A program made the translations under genes and the position numbers. A model generated the notes under the pieces. It searched no databases. It was not told the origin of the DNA and saw only the letters and a list, made by a program, of their open reading frames with translations. Positions 1-7,536 of a stretch of DNA of 28,244 bases are shown in pieces (positions within the stretch are counted from its first letter, which is position 1; the number at the start of each line of letters is the position of its first letter). Source of the stretch: JADHLN01 sp965658435 (GTDB lineage: Bacteria; Pseudomonadota; Alphaproteobacteria; Rickettsiales; JABIRX01); the NCBI GenBank assembly GCA_965658435.1, contig CBFHSE010000020.1:1-28244 (forward strand). Direction: 5' to 3'.

Positions 1-29
1 TATAATTTGATAATATATTAAGCTAATTC

Positions 30-58
30 TTGAAAATTTTACCTTTTGAATTTATAAG
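30..58 (+). promoter_or_regulatory. sigma70-like promoter of sspB
   Basis: TTGAAA at 30-35, a 17-base spacer and TATAAG at 53-58. The predicted transcription start near 65 gives a leader of about 18 bases before the ATG at 83. No Shine-Dalgarno sequence is visible in that leader. Confidence 0.55.
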
Positions 59-82
59 CTGAAATTACCATAAAATAAAAAA

Positions 83-619
83 ATGACCGAAGATCACATA
101 AGATATGACCAATTAATTGATGAGGCAATGCGTTCAGTAGTGCGTGAGGCATTGCTTAAAGTGAAAGATGAAGGCTTAAATGGCGAACATCATTTTTTGA
201 TTTCTTTTTTTACTAATTACGAAAATGTCGATATTCCAGCAAAATTAAAAGAAAAATACCATGAAGAAATGACTATTGTGTTGCAGCATCAATATGAAGA
301 TTTAGAAATTAAACCTGATTATTTTCAAGTTGTTTTAAGTTTTGAAGGAAAAAAAGAACGTATTAAAATTCCTTTTAACGCACTTACTTCTTTTGCAGAT
401 CCTGGAGTTAGATTTGGTTTAAAATTTAATATTTTAGCTGATGAGAATATGCTAGATGAATTGGTTGATGATCTTGATGATGAAATTATTACTAAAAAAA
501 TTAGCGATATAGCAAAAAAAGAAGTAAAAAAAACTGAAAAGAAAAAAGCAACTAAGGTTAAAACAAGCAAAGCTAAAAATGTAGTTGATCTTTCTAGCTT
601 TAGAGATAAAAAAAAATAA
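83..619 (+). CDS. sspB: SspB-type ClpXP adaptor protein (alpha class)
   Basis: Cytoplasmic adaptor that delivers ssrA-tagged and other substrates to the ClpXP protease. Residues about 5-115 form the SspB core, with the alphaproteobacterial hallmarks GEHHF (34-38), EEMTIVLQHQ, the IPFNALTSF stretch and DPGVRFGL. A long Lys-rich, low-complexity linker (about 140-165) follows. It ends in a short conserved-looking tail, VVDLSSFR plus a basic end, in the place where SspB proteins carry the ClpX-docking motif. At 178 residues it is close to the usual size. It stands alone, with its own promoter upstream and a 151-base gap downstream. The start at 83 is supported by the promoter position and by the N-terminal IRYDQLIDEAMR motif beginning just after it. 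Family membership is confident; substrate range is not visible. Confidence 0.92.
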   Translation: MTEDHIRYDQLIDEAMRSVVREALLKVKDEGLNGEHHFLISFFTNYENVDIPAKLKEKYHEEMTIVLQHQYEDLEIKPDYFQVVLSFEGKKERIKIPFNALTSFADPGVRFGLKFNILADENMLDELVDDLDDEIITKKISDIAKKEVKKTEKKKATKVKTSKAKNVVDLSSFRDKKK

Positions 620-714
620 AGCTTCTTAACTCTTAAAATATTTCAGCAGCAAATAGTTTTTAAGTGCTTATATAGCTAAAATAATATTTGTTAATTTTAT
701 TTTATACATCTCCA

Positions 715-743
715 TTGCACCATAGGTAAATTTTTGCTATGAT
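715..743 (+). promoter_or_regulatory. sigma70-like promoter of the ankyrin-repeat gene
   Basis: TTGCAC at 715-720, a 17-base spacer and TATGAT at 738-743, giving a leader of about 20 bases before the ATG at 771. It lies in the 620-770 gap, the longest non-coding stretch in the window. I see no terminator hairpin or RNA gene in the rest of that gap. Confidence 0.55.
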
Positions 744-755
744 GAATGCAAACTT

Positions 756-761
756 AAGAGG
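756..761 (+). promoter_or_regulatory. Shine-Dalgarno site of the ankyrin-repeat gene
   Basis: AAGAGG sits 9 bases ahead of the ATG at 771. It is one of only two clear Shine-Dalgarno sequences in the window, the other being proC, and it fixes the start. Confidence 0.5.
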
Positions 762-770
762 CAACTAGAT

Positions 771-3263
771 ATGAGAGAAGCAACCAACGAACAAAAAACT
801 ATAATAAGAGCCATAGAAACCAGTGCGCAGGGTAACCAAAAATTACCTGGAGATATTTTCGCAAAAATAACAAAGGTAAAAGATGATAAATTTCTTTTTC
901 AACTAGCAAGAATTCTATGCAAATTTATTTCTAGGGGAAAATTTGCTGATAGCTTTAATTCTACAGTAATTTATAATCTTAGTGTGCTTGAACAAAGAAC
1001 ATTATTACCTACAGCTTTATTTAATGCTTTAAAAAACGAAAATCCCGTACAATCTGTTACAAAATTATTAGCATTGGTTAGAAGAACAGATTTTATAAAT
1101 GTTAAAAATAAAAAAGAAAACGAAACGGCCTTACATAAAGCAGCTAAAAATGGCCACAAAGATGTTGTAGAGCTATTATTAGATCGTAATGCTTCTGTAG
1201 ATTTAAAAAATAAAAAAGGAAACACACCCTTACACTTGGCAGCTGTAGAAGGTCATACTGTAATTGCCGCTGCATTAATAGCCGCAAAAGCTGATGTTAA
1301 TGCTAAAGATAATAATGGACTAACACCCTTGCACTTGGTAGCTGAGCAAGGTCGCACTGAAATGGTACAAGAATTAATAGCCGCAAAAGCTGATGTTAAT
1401 GCTAAAGATAATACTGGATATACACCCTTACACTTGGCAGCTGTAGAAGGTCATACTGTAATTGCCGCTGCATTAATAGCCGCAAAAGCTGATGTTAATG
1501 CTGTATGTGAAGATGGAAATACAGCCTTGCTCTTGGTAGCTGAGCAAGGTCTCACTAAAATGGTACAAGAATTAATAGCACAAGGAGCTGATGTTAATGC
1601 TAAAGATAATACTGGACTAACACCCTTATACTGGGCAGCTGTAGATGGTCGTACTAACATTTCCGCTATATTATTAAGAAATAATGCTGATGTTAATGCT
1701 AAATATAATAATGGACTAACACCCTTACACTTGGCAGCTAAAAATGGTCGCATAGATGTTGTAAGGCAATTATTAAACAAGGCTCAAGAAAAGGGTATAA
1801 AAGATTATTTTAATTTGCGAGATGAGAAAGGAAACACAGCCTTGATGTATGTAGCTTATGAAGGTCACTTAGATGTTTTAAATATATTATTACAAAATAA
1901 TGCTTCTGTAGATTTACAAAATAAGGATGGAGTTACAGCCTTAATGTCTGCATCTCACTATGAACATACAGGCGTTGTAAAACTATTATTAGATCGTAAT
2001 GCTTCTGTAGATTTACAAAATAAGGATGGAGTTACAGCCTTAATGTCTGCATCTCACTATGAACATACAGGCGTTGTAAAACTATTATTAGATCGTAATG
2101 CTTCTGTAGATTTACAAAATAAGGATGGAGTTACAGCCTTAATATTTGCAGCTCAAAAAGGTCATAAAAATGTTGTAGAGCTATTATTACAATATGATGC
2201 TGATCCAAATTTGCAAGATAGGAGTAAAAATACAGCCTTAATTTGCGCAGCTCAAAATGGTCATAAAAATGTTGTAGAGCTATTATTAGATCGTAATGCT
2301 TCTGTAGATTTACAAAATAAGGATGGTCTCACGGCATTAATGTTTGCAGCTCAAAATGGTTACAAAGATGTTGTAGAGCTATTATTAGATCGTCAAGCTT
2401 CTGTAGATTTACCAAATAAGGATGGACTCACGGCATTAATATTTGCAGCTCAAAATGGTCACAAAGATGTTGTAGAGCTATTATTAGATCGTAATGCTTC
2501 TGTAGATTTACCAAATAAGGATGGAGTTACAGCCTTAATGTCCGCATCTCACTATGAGCATAAAGGCGTTGTAGAGCTATTATTAGATCGTAATGCTTCT
2601 GTAGATTTACAAAACAAGGATGGTCTCACGGCATTAATGTTTGCAGCTCAAAATGGTCACAAAGATGTTGAAAAACTATTTGCGAAAAAGCATCTATATA
2701 CTGTATTGGCTAATATTCAAATGAAGTTAAATACTGAATTGGATGATATTCAATTACAAAAGAAAGTTGAGAAACTCAATAATTTATTAGATAAAATTTT
2801 CACAGAAAATGACTTATACCTTGAAAAAGGGACTGTTTTTATAAAGATTCTTAATAAAGCTAAGGACAATCCTCAAATGGTTAGATATTTATGTGATTAT
2901 TTTAACAAGAACGAAATTAGCTTTGCAGATAAGCTTGATAAAAATAGATATAATATATTGCATCATGCTGCATTTAAATTTACCCCTGATGCTTGTGAAG
3001 CGCTTTTACAAAATATCCCCGGTGCACAAATAGCAGTTTTACTTAAACATGAGACACAGCAAAACCACCCAAAGAAAAAAGATAAAACACTAGAAATTAC
3101 GCCTTATGCTTTTGCAGTTGCCAGGGCAGCTGAAGGGGACTCACCTGCAGAAAAAGTCAAAGGTATTTTTGGGCAATATTATCAAAATCCATGCGATAAC
3201 AGAAGCTGGAGGGTATATATTAAGGAAAATAATGAATCTGCTGCTGTGGGACTATATCATTAA
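771..3263 (+). CDS. Large ankyrin-repeat protein, possible host-interaction protein
   Basis: An 830-residue protein with three parts. Residues 1 to about 115 are a non-repeat N-terminal region. About 116-645 hold roughly 16 consecutive 33-residue ankyrin repeats (consensus G-x-TALxxAAxxGHxxVVxLLL). The C-terminal domain of about 185 residues is unrecognised and contains one more degenerate ankyrin-like unit (LHHAAF). There is no signal peptide or membrane segment. Ankyrin arrays bind proteins; in host-associated alphaproteobacteria such proteins are often secreted effectors, but no secretion signal can be read here. Repeats 1-7 are of the ADVNAKD type and 8-16 of the ASVDLQNKD type, so the array grew by at least two separate amplifications. 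It has its own promoter and ribosome site, and lies between housekeeping genes as an accessory insertion. Its last 4 bases overlap the end of convergent proC. Confidence 0.93.
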   Translation: MREATNEQKTIIRAIETSAQGNQKLPGDIFAKITKVKDDKFLFQLARILCKFISRGKFADSFNSTVIYNLSVLEQRTLLPTALFNALKNENPVQSVTKLLALVRRTDFINVKNKKENETALHKAAKNGHKDVVELLLDRNASVDLKNKKGNTPLHLAAVEGHTVIAAALIAAKADVNAKDNNGLTPLHLVAEQGRTEMVQELIAAKADVNAKDNTGYTPLHLAAVEGHTVIAAALIAAKADVNAVCEDGNTALLLVAEQGLTKMVQELIAQGADVNAKDNTGLTPLYWAAVDGRTNISAILLRNNADVNAKYNNGLTPLHLAAKNGRIDVVRQLLNKAQEKGIKDYFNLRDEKGNTALMYVAYEGHLDVLNILLQNNASVDLQNKDGVTALMSASHYEHTGVVKLLLDRNASVDLQNKDGVTALMSASHYEHTGVVKLLLDRNASVDLQNKDGVTALIFAAQKGHKNVVELLLQYDADPNLQDRSKNTALICAAQNGHKNVVELLLDRNASVDLQNKDGLTALMFAAQNGYKDVVELLLDRQASVDLPNKDGLTALIFAAQNGHKDVVELLLDRNASVDLPNKDGVTALMSASHYEHKGVVELLLDRNASVDLQNKDGLTALMFAAQNGHKDVEKLFAKKHLYTVLANIQMKLNTELDDIQLQKKVEKLNNLLDKIFTENDLYLEKGTVFIKILNKAKDNPQMVRYLCDYFNKNEISFADKLDKNRYNILHHAAFKFTPDACEALLQNIPGAQIAVLLKHETQQNHPKKKDKTLEITPYAFAVARAAEGDSPAEKVKGIFGQYYQNPCDNRSWRVYIKENNESAAVGLYH
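1224..1619 (+). repeat. 198-bp higher-order direct repeat (two ankyrin units per copy)
   Basis: Bases 1224-1421 and 1422-1619 are two copies of a two-repeat module. The first 80 or so bases of each copy are identical and the remainder is diverged. This shows duplication in steps of two ankyrin units, older than the 99-bp event at 1898-2143. Confidence 0.75.
1898..2143 (+). repeat. Perfect 99-bp tandem repeat inside the ankyrin gene
   Basis: The sequence is perfectly periodic with a 99-base period from 1898 to 2143, about 2.5 copies. The two full units, 1929-2027 and 2028-2126, are identical at every base including synonymous positions. The unit equals one 33-residue ankyrin repeat, so copy-number change keeps the reading frame. 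Further diverged copies follow up to about 2680. Confidence 0.92.
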
Positions 3264-4033
3264 AGAATTTTTGATTTACTTACAGCAGCATTTAATGCTT
3301 TATTTACTAACCTTGCTAATTCTGCATCATGCTCAAAAACTTCTAATGCTGCTTCGGTTGTTCCACCTTTACTCGCTACTTTTTTGGTTAATTCTGTAAA
3401 ATCTTGCTCTTTAATTGCTAAATTAGTAGCAGCATACGCTGTTTCTAATACTATTTTTTTGGCATTTTCTTTGCTGTATCCTGCTTGCTCTAAATAAGAG
3501 CTGAAATATTTAAATAATAAAAAATAATAAGCAGGGCCACTCCCAGAAATTGCCGTCCCTGCATGGAATTGCTCTTCATTATCTAACCAGATTGTCTTAC
3601 CGAAGCAATTTAAAAGAGTTGTAATTTCTTTTTGCTCTTTATTATTCAAATCTTTTGCATAGGCTAAATTTGTGCTTTGCTTTATTTTTGCCGCTAAATT
3701 TGGCATTATCCTAACTATTTTATTATCAGGAAAATATCTCTTAAATAAATCTATTTTACTTCCAGCTAAAATCGAAATTATAATAGTGTTTTTATGTATT
3801 AAATCTTGATATATCTCTATTATTTGAGAAATATTTTGTGGCTTAATAGCAAAAATTATTAAATTAATTTCTGCCATATTTAATTTTTTTACATCATTGT
3901 AAAAATTAACCGATTTGTTGTTTTCTATATTAGGATCTATTATTTTTACTGAGTAATCTTTATTTGTAATAATTGCATCAGCAATGGCTGAACCCATATT
4001 ACCATAACCAATTTGTAAAATTTTAAAACTCAT
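3260..4033 (-). CDS. proC: Pyrroline-5-carboxylate reductase
   Basis: Catalyses the last step of proline synthesis: NAD(P)H-dependent reduction of 1-pyrroline-5-carboxylate. The N-terminal Rossmann motif is GYGNMG, with IFAIKPQ in the middle. The family signature lies in the C-terminal half, with GSGPAYYF and later KGGTTEAAL. The frame is open up to 4054, but I place the start at 4033: GGAGGG at 4038-4043 sits 4 bases ahead of that ATG, and MSFKILQIGYG is where family members begin. The product is then 257 residues, a normal length. It overlaps the 3' end of bamE by 11 bases, so translational coupling is likely. Its stop overlaps the end of the convergent ankyrin gene by 4 bases. Confidence 0.93.
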   Translation of the reverse strand: MSFKILQIGYGNMGSAIADAIITNKDYSVKIIDPNIENNKSVNFYNDVKKLNMAEINLIIFAIKPQNISQIIEIYQDLIHKNTIIISILAGSKIDLFKRYFPDNKIVRIMPNLAAKIKQSTNLAYAKDLNNKEQKEITTLLNCFGKTIWLDNEEQFHAGTAISGSGPAYYFLLFKYFSSYLEQAGYSKENAKKIVLETAYAATNLAIKEQDFTELTKKVASKGGTTEAALEVFEHDAELARLVNKALNAAVSKSKIL

Positions 4034-4463
4034 CTTGCCCTCCAAATTTTCCAAAATTATTAAGAATTTGCAAAAATATATTTTGCTTTATTTTCTCTCC
4101 TTTAGTTTTATCTAAAGACAAAGCAAGATTATTCTGCATTTTATCGTTAAATTCTTCAATTTTGCTTACTCTATTTTCTGAGAAAGTAATTTTTACAATT
4201 TTTTGTTTTGCAATTTTTGATTTATGAAAGGCTTTTTTAGAAATTGCATATTTTATGTAATAATAATAATCAAAATCATTATTATTGAACTCCAAAGTAG
4301 GAGGACCTAATAATTCTTTTACTATTATTTTGCTTTGCTTTAGCTTGATCTTTTCTAAATCATCAGTACCAAATTGATGGCCATGTTCAGATATATTATT
4401 TACACATGATAGCGAAAATAATAAAAAAGAAACTAATGATAATTTTCTAATTTGTCTTAACAT
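4023..4463 (-). CDS. bamE: Outer-membrane assembly lipoprotein BamE (SmpA/OmlA family)
   Basis: Accessory lipoprotein of the BAM complex that inserts beta-barrels into the outer membrane. Residues 1-20 look like a lipoprotein signal ending in FSLSC; the -3 position is Ser, so the lipobox is not canonical. The BamE core follows, with the motif around KIIVKELLGPPTLE (the family's V-x-LG-x-P), then YYYYIKY. The C-terminal end, NFGKFGG, resembles alphaproteobacterial members. It has 146 residues, typical for the group. It is transcribed with proC, which overlaps its end, and is divergent from rpmF across 124 bases of A+T-rich DNA. Several -10-like hexamers lie in that gap but no promoter stands out for either direction. 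Confidence 0.82.
   Translation of the reverse strand: MLRQIRKLSLVSFLLFSLSCVNNISEHGHQFGTDDLEKIKLKQSKIIVKELLGPPTLEFNNNDFDYYYYIKYAISKKAFHKSKIAKQKIVKITFSENRVSKIEEFNDKMQNNLALSLDKTKGEKIKQNIFLQILNNFGKFGGQDEF
4038..4043 (-). promoter_or_regulatory. Shine-Dalgarno site fixing the proC start
   Basis: On the minus strand this reads GGAGGG, 4 bases before ATG at 4033. It lies inside the last codons of bamE and argues against the in-frame ATG at 4054. Confidence 0.7.
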
Positions 4464-4587
4464 AAAAAAAAGCTGGATTAATTAAGTTTTTCTGATATAA
4501 ATGTGCGGTTTCAGCATTGTTTGTAGCATATATTATATTTTCAAACTTATGCAAGATATTAAATAAAAACAATAAAACTTTAATAAA

Positions 4588-4854
4588 ATGGCAGTTCCTA
4601 AAAAGAAAACATCCAAATCTAGGCGTAACAACAGAAGAGCTCACGATAAATTAGCAAAAGTTAATGTAGTTATCAATAAGACAACTGGTGAATATCAATT
4701 ACCACATCAAGTTTCACTTGATGGTTATTACAAAGAAAAGCTTGTAATTGATAAAAGCAAAAAAAATCAAGATGCAGAAGATGCAATAAATTCTGATGCT
4801 GAAAACGCTAAAACAACTAAGGAAGAAAAAGTAAGTAAAGAGAATAAAGCTTAA
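4588..4854 (+). CDS. rpmF: 50S ribosomal protein L32 with an extended C-terminal tail
   Basis: Small protein of the large ribosomal subunit. The N-terminus MAVPKKKTSKSRRNNRRAHD is the L32 signature. The Cys-free form is seen here (no zinc-ribbon cysteines), as is usual in alphaproteobacteria. The L32 core ends near residue 57. A tail of about 30 residues rich in Lys, Glu, Asp, Asn and Ala follows, so the protein is 88 residues against about 60-68 in relatives. The tail has no stop or frameshift scar and the codon use is unchanged. It is the first gene of the rpmF-plsX-fabH-ihfA-merR run, 10 bases before plsX, an order that couples ribosome and membrane-lipid synthesis in many bacteria. Confidence 0.95.
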   Translation: MAVPKKKTSKSRRNNRRAHDKLAKVNVVINKTTGEYQLPHQVSLDGYYKEKLVIDKSKKNQDAEDAINSDAENAKTTKEEKVSKENKA

Positions 4855-4864
4855 ATTTTAAATT

Positions 4865-5905
4865 ATGAGTAGTGATAAATTATCTAAGAGCGAAGTAACA
4901 TTAGCTCTGGATGCTATGGGTGGTGATAATGCTCCATATTCTGTTATTGCAGGTGCTAGTTTTTTTTTAAAAAGACACCCTAACATAAATTTTCTATTTT
5001 GTGGTGACAGATCTGTTATCAGCCCTTTAATTGACAAACATCCTAATTTAAAGGGAAAATCAGAAATTATTCACAGTAAAGATAAAATCAGCTCCGAAGA
5101 AAAACCATCTATAGCTCTTAGAAAAGGCAAAAACTCTTCTATGCGCTTAGCAATAGATTTAGTAAAAAATGGCAAAGCTGATGCTGTTATCTCAGCTGGA
5201 AATACTGGAGCTTTAATGGCTATGTCAAAAATTGTTTTTAGAACATTAGAAGGTATTGATCGTCCAGCAATTTGTACAATCATCCCCACTAAGAAAGGGA
5301 GTTCGGTTTTGCTTGATATGGGGGCAAACTCTGATTGCAACGCTGAAAATCTAAGTCAATTTGCCTTAATGGGCAATGCTTTTGCTAAAGCAGCTTTAAA
5401 GCTAAAAGCACCGAAAATTGGCTTGTTAAATATTGGCTCAGAAGAACTAAAAGGCCATGAAACCGTCAGGGTTGCACATCAAATTATTCAAGATGAATAT
5501 AAAGACTTAAAATATCATGGCTATGTAGAAGGCGATGATATCACCAAAGGTACCGTTGATGTTATTGTAACTGATGGCTTTACAGGTAATGTGGCCTTGA
5601 AATCTATGGAAGGAGCAGCAAGATTAATAGCAGGCTTATTGAAAGAAGGCTTTAAATCATCTATTCTTACTAAAATTGGTTTTTTATTATCTGCATGGTC
5701 ACTAAAAAAACTTTTCAAAAAAATTGATCCAAGAAACCATAATGGTGCAATGTTTGTAGGTTTAAATGGCATATCAATTAAAAGCCATGGTAATGCAGAT
5801 AAGGTTGCAATCTCAAATGCTTTAAAAGTTGCTGTAAATTTGATTGAAAATAAAATTAACCGAAGGATAATCACTGAGCTTAAGAAAATAAATAACAACT
5901 CTTAA
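4865..5905 (+). CDS. plsX: Phosphate acyltransferase PlsX
   Basis: Makes acyl-phosphate from acyl-ACP, the acyl donor for PlsY in phospholipid synthesis; a peripheral membrane enzyme. Visible family motifs are LALDAMGGDNAP near the N-terminus, SAGNTGALMA near residues 111-120, the RPAI segment and GNVALKSMEG around 240-250. At 346 residues it is full length. The start lies 10 bases after rpmF and the stop codon directly abuts the fabH ATG, so co-transcription is near certain. The adjacency of plsX and fabH is widespread and reflects shared use of acyl-ACP. Confidence 0.96.
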   Translation: MSSDKLSKSEVTLALDAMGGDNAPYSVIAGASFFLKRHPNINFLFCGDRSVISPLIDKHPNLKGKSEIIHSKDKISSEEKPSIALRKGKNSSMRLAIDLVKNGKADAVISAGNTGALMAMSKIVFRTLEGIDRPAICTIIPTKKGSSVLLDMGANSDCNAENLSQFALMGNAFAKAALKLKAPKIGLLNIGSEELKGHETVRVAHQIIQDEYKDLKYHGYVEGDDITKGTVDVIVTDGFTGNVALKSMEGAARLIAGLLKEGFKSSILTKIGFLLSAWSLKKLFKKIDPRNHNGAMFVGLNGISIKSHGNADKVAISNALKVAVNLIENKINRRIITELKKINNNS

Positions 5906-6874
5906 ATGAATAAAATAAGCTCTAAAATTACGGCAACAGGTAGTTACCTCCCTGAAAAAATCCTAACTAATCATGATTTAGCAAAAATAGTAGATACAAG
6001 TGATGAATGGATCACTGAAAGAAGCGGTATAAAACAAAGACATATTGCAGCAGATAATGAATTTACCTCTGATTTAGCATATAAAGCAGCAATTAATGCT
6101 TTAGAGAATTCTGATATTTCTGTTAATGATATTGATGCTATTATTTTAGCTACCACAACTCCTGATAATATATTTCCAGCAACAGCAACTAAAGTACAAC
6201 ATAAATTAGGAATTAAAAAAGGCTTTGCTTTTGATGTTCAGGCGGTTTGTTCTGGCTTTGTTTATGCAATGGATATAGCTGACAAATATATAAAATCAGC
6301 TCAATGTAAAAATATCTTAGTAATAGGCGCAGAAACTATATCTCGTATTTTAAATTGGGAAGATCGTAATAGCTGTGTATTATTTGGAGATGGAGCTGGA
6401 GCAGTAATTTTATCTGCTAATGACCAAGATAATATTAGCGATATTATAGATTCAGAACTTCATTCAGATGGCCAGTTTTACGAAATTTTAAGAACAAATG
6501 GTGGCCCTTCACTTAATAATGAAAAAAGCTTTATTACTATGCAGGGAAAAGATGTTTTTAAACAAGCAGTAAATAAAATGTCTGAAACTGTTGAAAACAT
6601 CTTAAAAACTAATAACTTAGCTCTAAGCGAGGTTAAATTGGTGATACCGCATCAAGCTAATCAAAGAATTTTAAATTCTGTAGCAAAAAGATTGAATTTA
6701 AATAATGACGTTGTATTTTCTACCGTGAGTAAACATGCTAATACTTCGGCGGCATCTATACCTCTTGCATTAGATGAAGCTGTTAGCAGAGAGGTTATAT
6801 CCAGAGGAGATTATATGGTTTTTGAGGCTCTTGGAGCTGGATTAACATGGGGTTCAATATTATTAAGATGGTAG
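5906..6874 (+). CDS. fabH: Beta-ketoacyl-ACP synthase III
   Basis: Starts type II fatty acid synthesis by condensing acetyl-CoA with malonyl-ACP. The catalytic triad is visible: Cys115 (in AVCSGF), His249 (in PHQANQR) and Asn279 (in HANTSAAS). The glycine-rich FGDGAGAV and the terminal GAGLTWGS are also typical. At 322 residues it is of normal length. It begins on the base after the plsX stop, and its last 7 bases overlap the proposed ihfA start, so the operon continues without a break. Confidence 0.97.
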   Translation: MNKISSKITATGSYLPEKILTNHDLAKIVDTSDEWITERSGIKQRHIAADNEFTSDLAYKAAINALENSDISVNDIDAIILATTTPDNIFPATATKVQHKLGIKKGFAFDVQAVCSGFVYAMDIADKYIKSAQCKNILVIGAETISRILNWEDRNSCVLFGDGAGAVILSANDQDNISDIIDSELHSDGQFYEILRTNGGPSLNNEKSFITMQGKDVFKQAVNKMSETVENILKTNNLALSEVKLVIPHQANQRILNSVAKRLNLNNDVVFSTVSKHANTSAASIPLALDEAVSREVISRGDYMVFEALGAGLTWGSILLRW

Positions 6875-7158
6875 AAACAATAAATAAAGAAAATATAGCT
6901 AGTGAAATAGCAGAACAATTCGGAATTTCAAAATCACAATCAGCAGAAATGGTTGGTGATATATTAGATATTATGACAGATATAATATTTGAAGAAGGAA
7001 AAGTGCGTATTCCTTATTTTGGAACTTTTGTTTTAAGAGATAAAAATGCCAGAATTGGTAGAAACCCAAAAACAAAACAAGAATTTGATATACCAGCAAG
7101 AAGTTTAGTAACTTTTAAAGCTTCAGATTCTTTTAAAGATTTTGTTAATGATAACTAA
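6868..7158 (+). CDS. ihfA: Integration host factor, alpha subunit
   Basis: DNA-bending nucleoid protein that works as a heterodimer with IHF-beta. The beta-arm motif RDKNARIGRNPKT is close to the IHF-alpha consensus and distinguishes it from HU. The preceding IPYFGTF and following ARSLVTFKAS are typical of the family. I place the start at 6868 (MVETINKENIA), giving 96 residues and a 7-base overlap with fabH. The upstream in-frame ATG at 6847 would add seven residues, MGFNIIK, that no family member needs. The position after fabH and before a MerR gene is the standard alphaproteobacterial order. Confidence 0.9.
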   Translation: MVETINKENIASEIAEQFGISKSQSAEMVGDILDIMTDIIFEEGKVRIPYFGTFVLRDKNARIGRNPKTKQEFDIPARSLVTFKASDSFKDFVNDN

Positions 7159-7164
7159 TTTATT

Positions 7165-7536
7165 ATGGAAAATCTTTTTGCAAAAAAATTCTCAAATCTT
7201 TCTTTAAAACCTATCAATGAAGTAGCTGAAGAGCTCGGCATAGAGCCTTATGTTTTACGTTTTTGGGAAACTAAATTTCCTCAAATTTCTCCTACTAAAG
7301 GTCGTGGCAATAGAAGATTATATAATCATGAAAATATAGAAACTATAAAATTAATTAAGGATTTACTTTATGGACATGGTTATACTATTGAGGGGGCCAA
7401 AAAATATTTAAGTGGCAATAATAGCAGTGAAATTATTGCCAATAATAATCAACCTGATAAGCTTGATATGAAGTCTATTCTGGATGAGTTAAAGCAACTT
7501 AAATTAGATTTAGATTCCCTGCAAAATATTAATTAA
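7165..7536 (+). CDS. MerR-family transcriptional regulator
   Basis: A 123-residue DNA-binding protein. The N-terminal winged-helix MerR domain covers about residues 15-85: INEVAEELGIEPYVLRFWE, then the wing GRGNRRLYNHENIE and the second helix pair ending near AKKYLSG. The C-terminal stretch, LDELKQLKLDLDSLQN, looks like a short dimerising coiled coil. There is no metal-binding cysteine set or effector domain. It matches the MerR gene that follows ihfA in many alphaproteobacteria, whose signal is not generally known. It starts 6 bases after ihfA. Its last 27 bases overlap the end of convergent rluD. Confidence 0.9.
   Translation: MENLFAKKFSNLSLKPINEVAEELGIEPYVLRFWETKFPQISPTKGRGNRRLYNHENIETIKLIKDLLYGHGYTIEGAKKYLSGNNSSEIIANNNQPDKLDMKSILDELKQLKLDLDSLQNIN

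Noticed and set aside
620..770. Possible tRNA or small RNA in the longest intergenic stretch
   Set aside because: No cloverleaf, no GTTC-type T loop and no stable hairpin; only the promoter and ribosome site of the next gene.
1200..2680. Regularly spaced repeats that might be taken for a CRISPR array
   Set aside because: The period is 99 bases, in frame, and encodes ankyrin units; there are no unique spacers between identical short repeats.
3263..3290. Possible terminator at the ankyrin/proC junction
   Set aside because: The only inverted match is a 4-base ATCA/TGAT pair with a long A+T loop, too weak to support.
4447..4644. 65-codon open frame on the minus strand across the bamE-rpmF gap
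   Set aside because: It covers the start of rpmF in antisense, has no recognisable domain and would overlap the bamE start.
5521..5898. 125-codon minus-strand frame within plsX
   Set aside because: Entirely antisense to a complete plsX; no domain or start signal.
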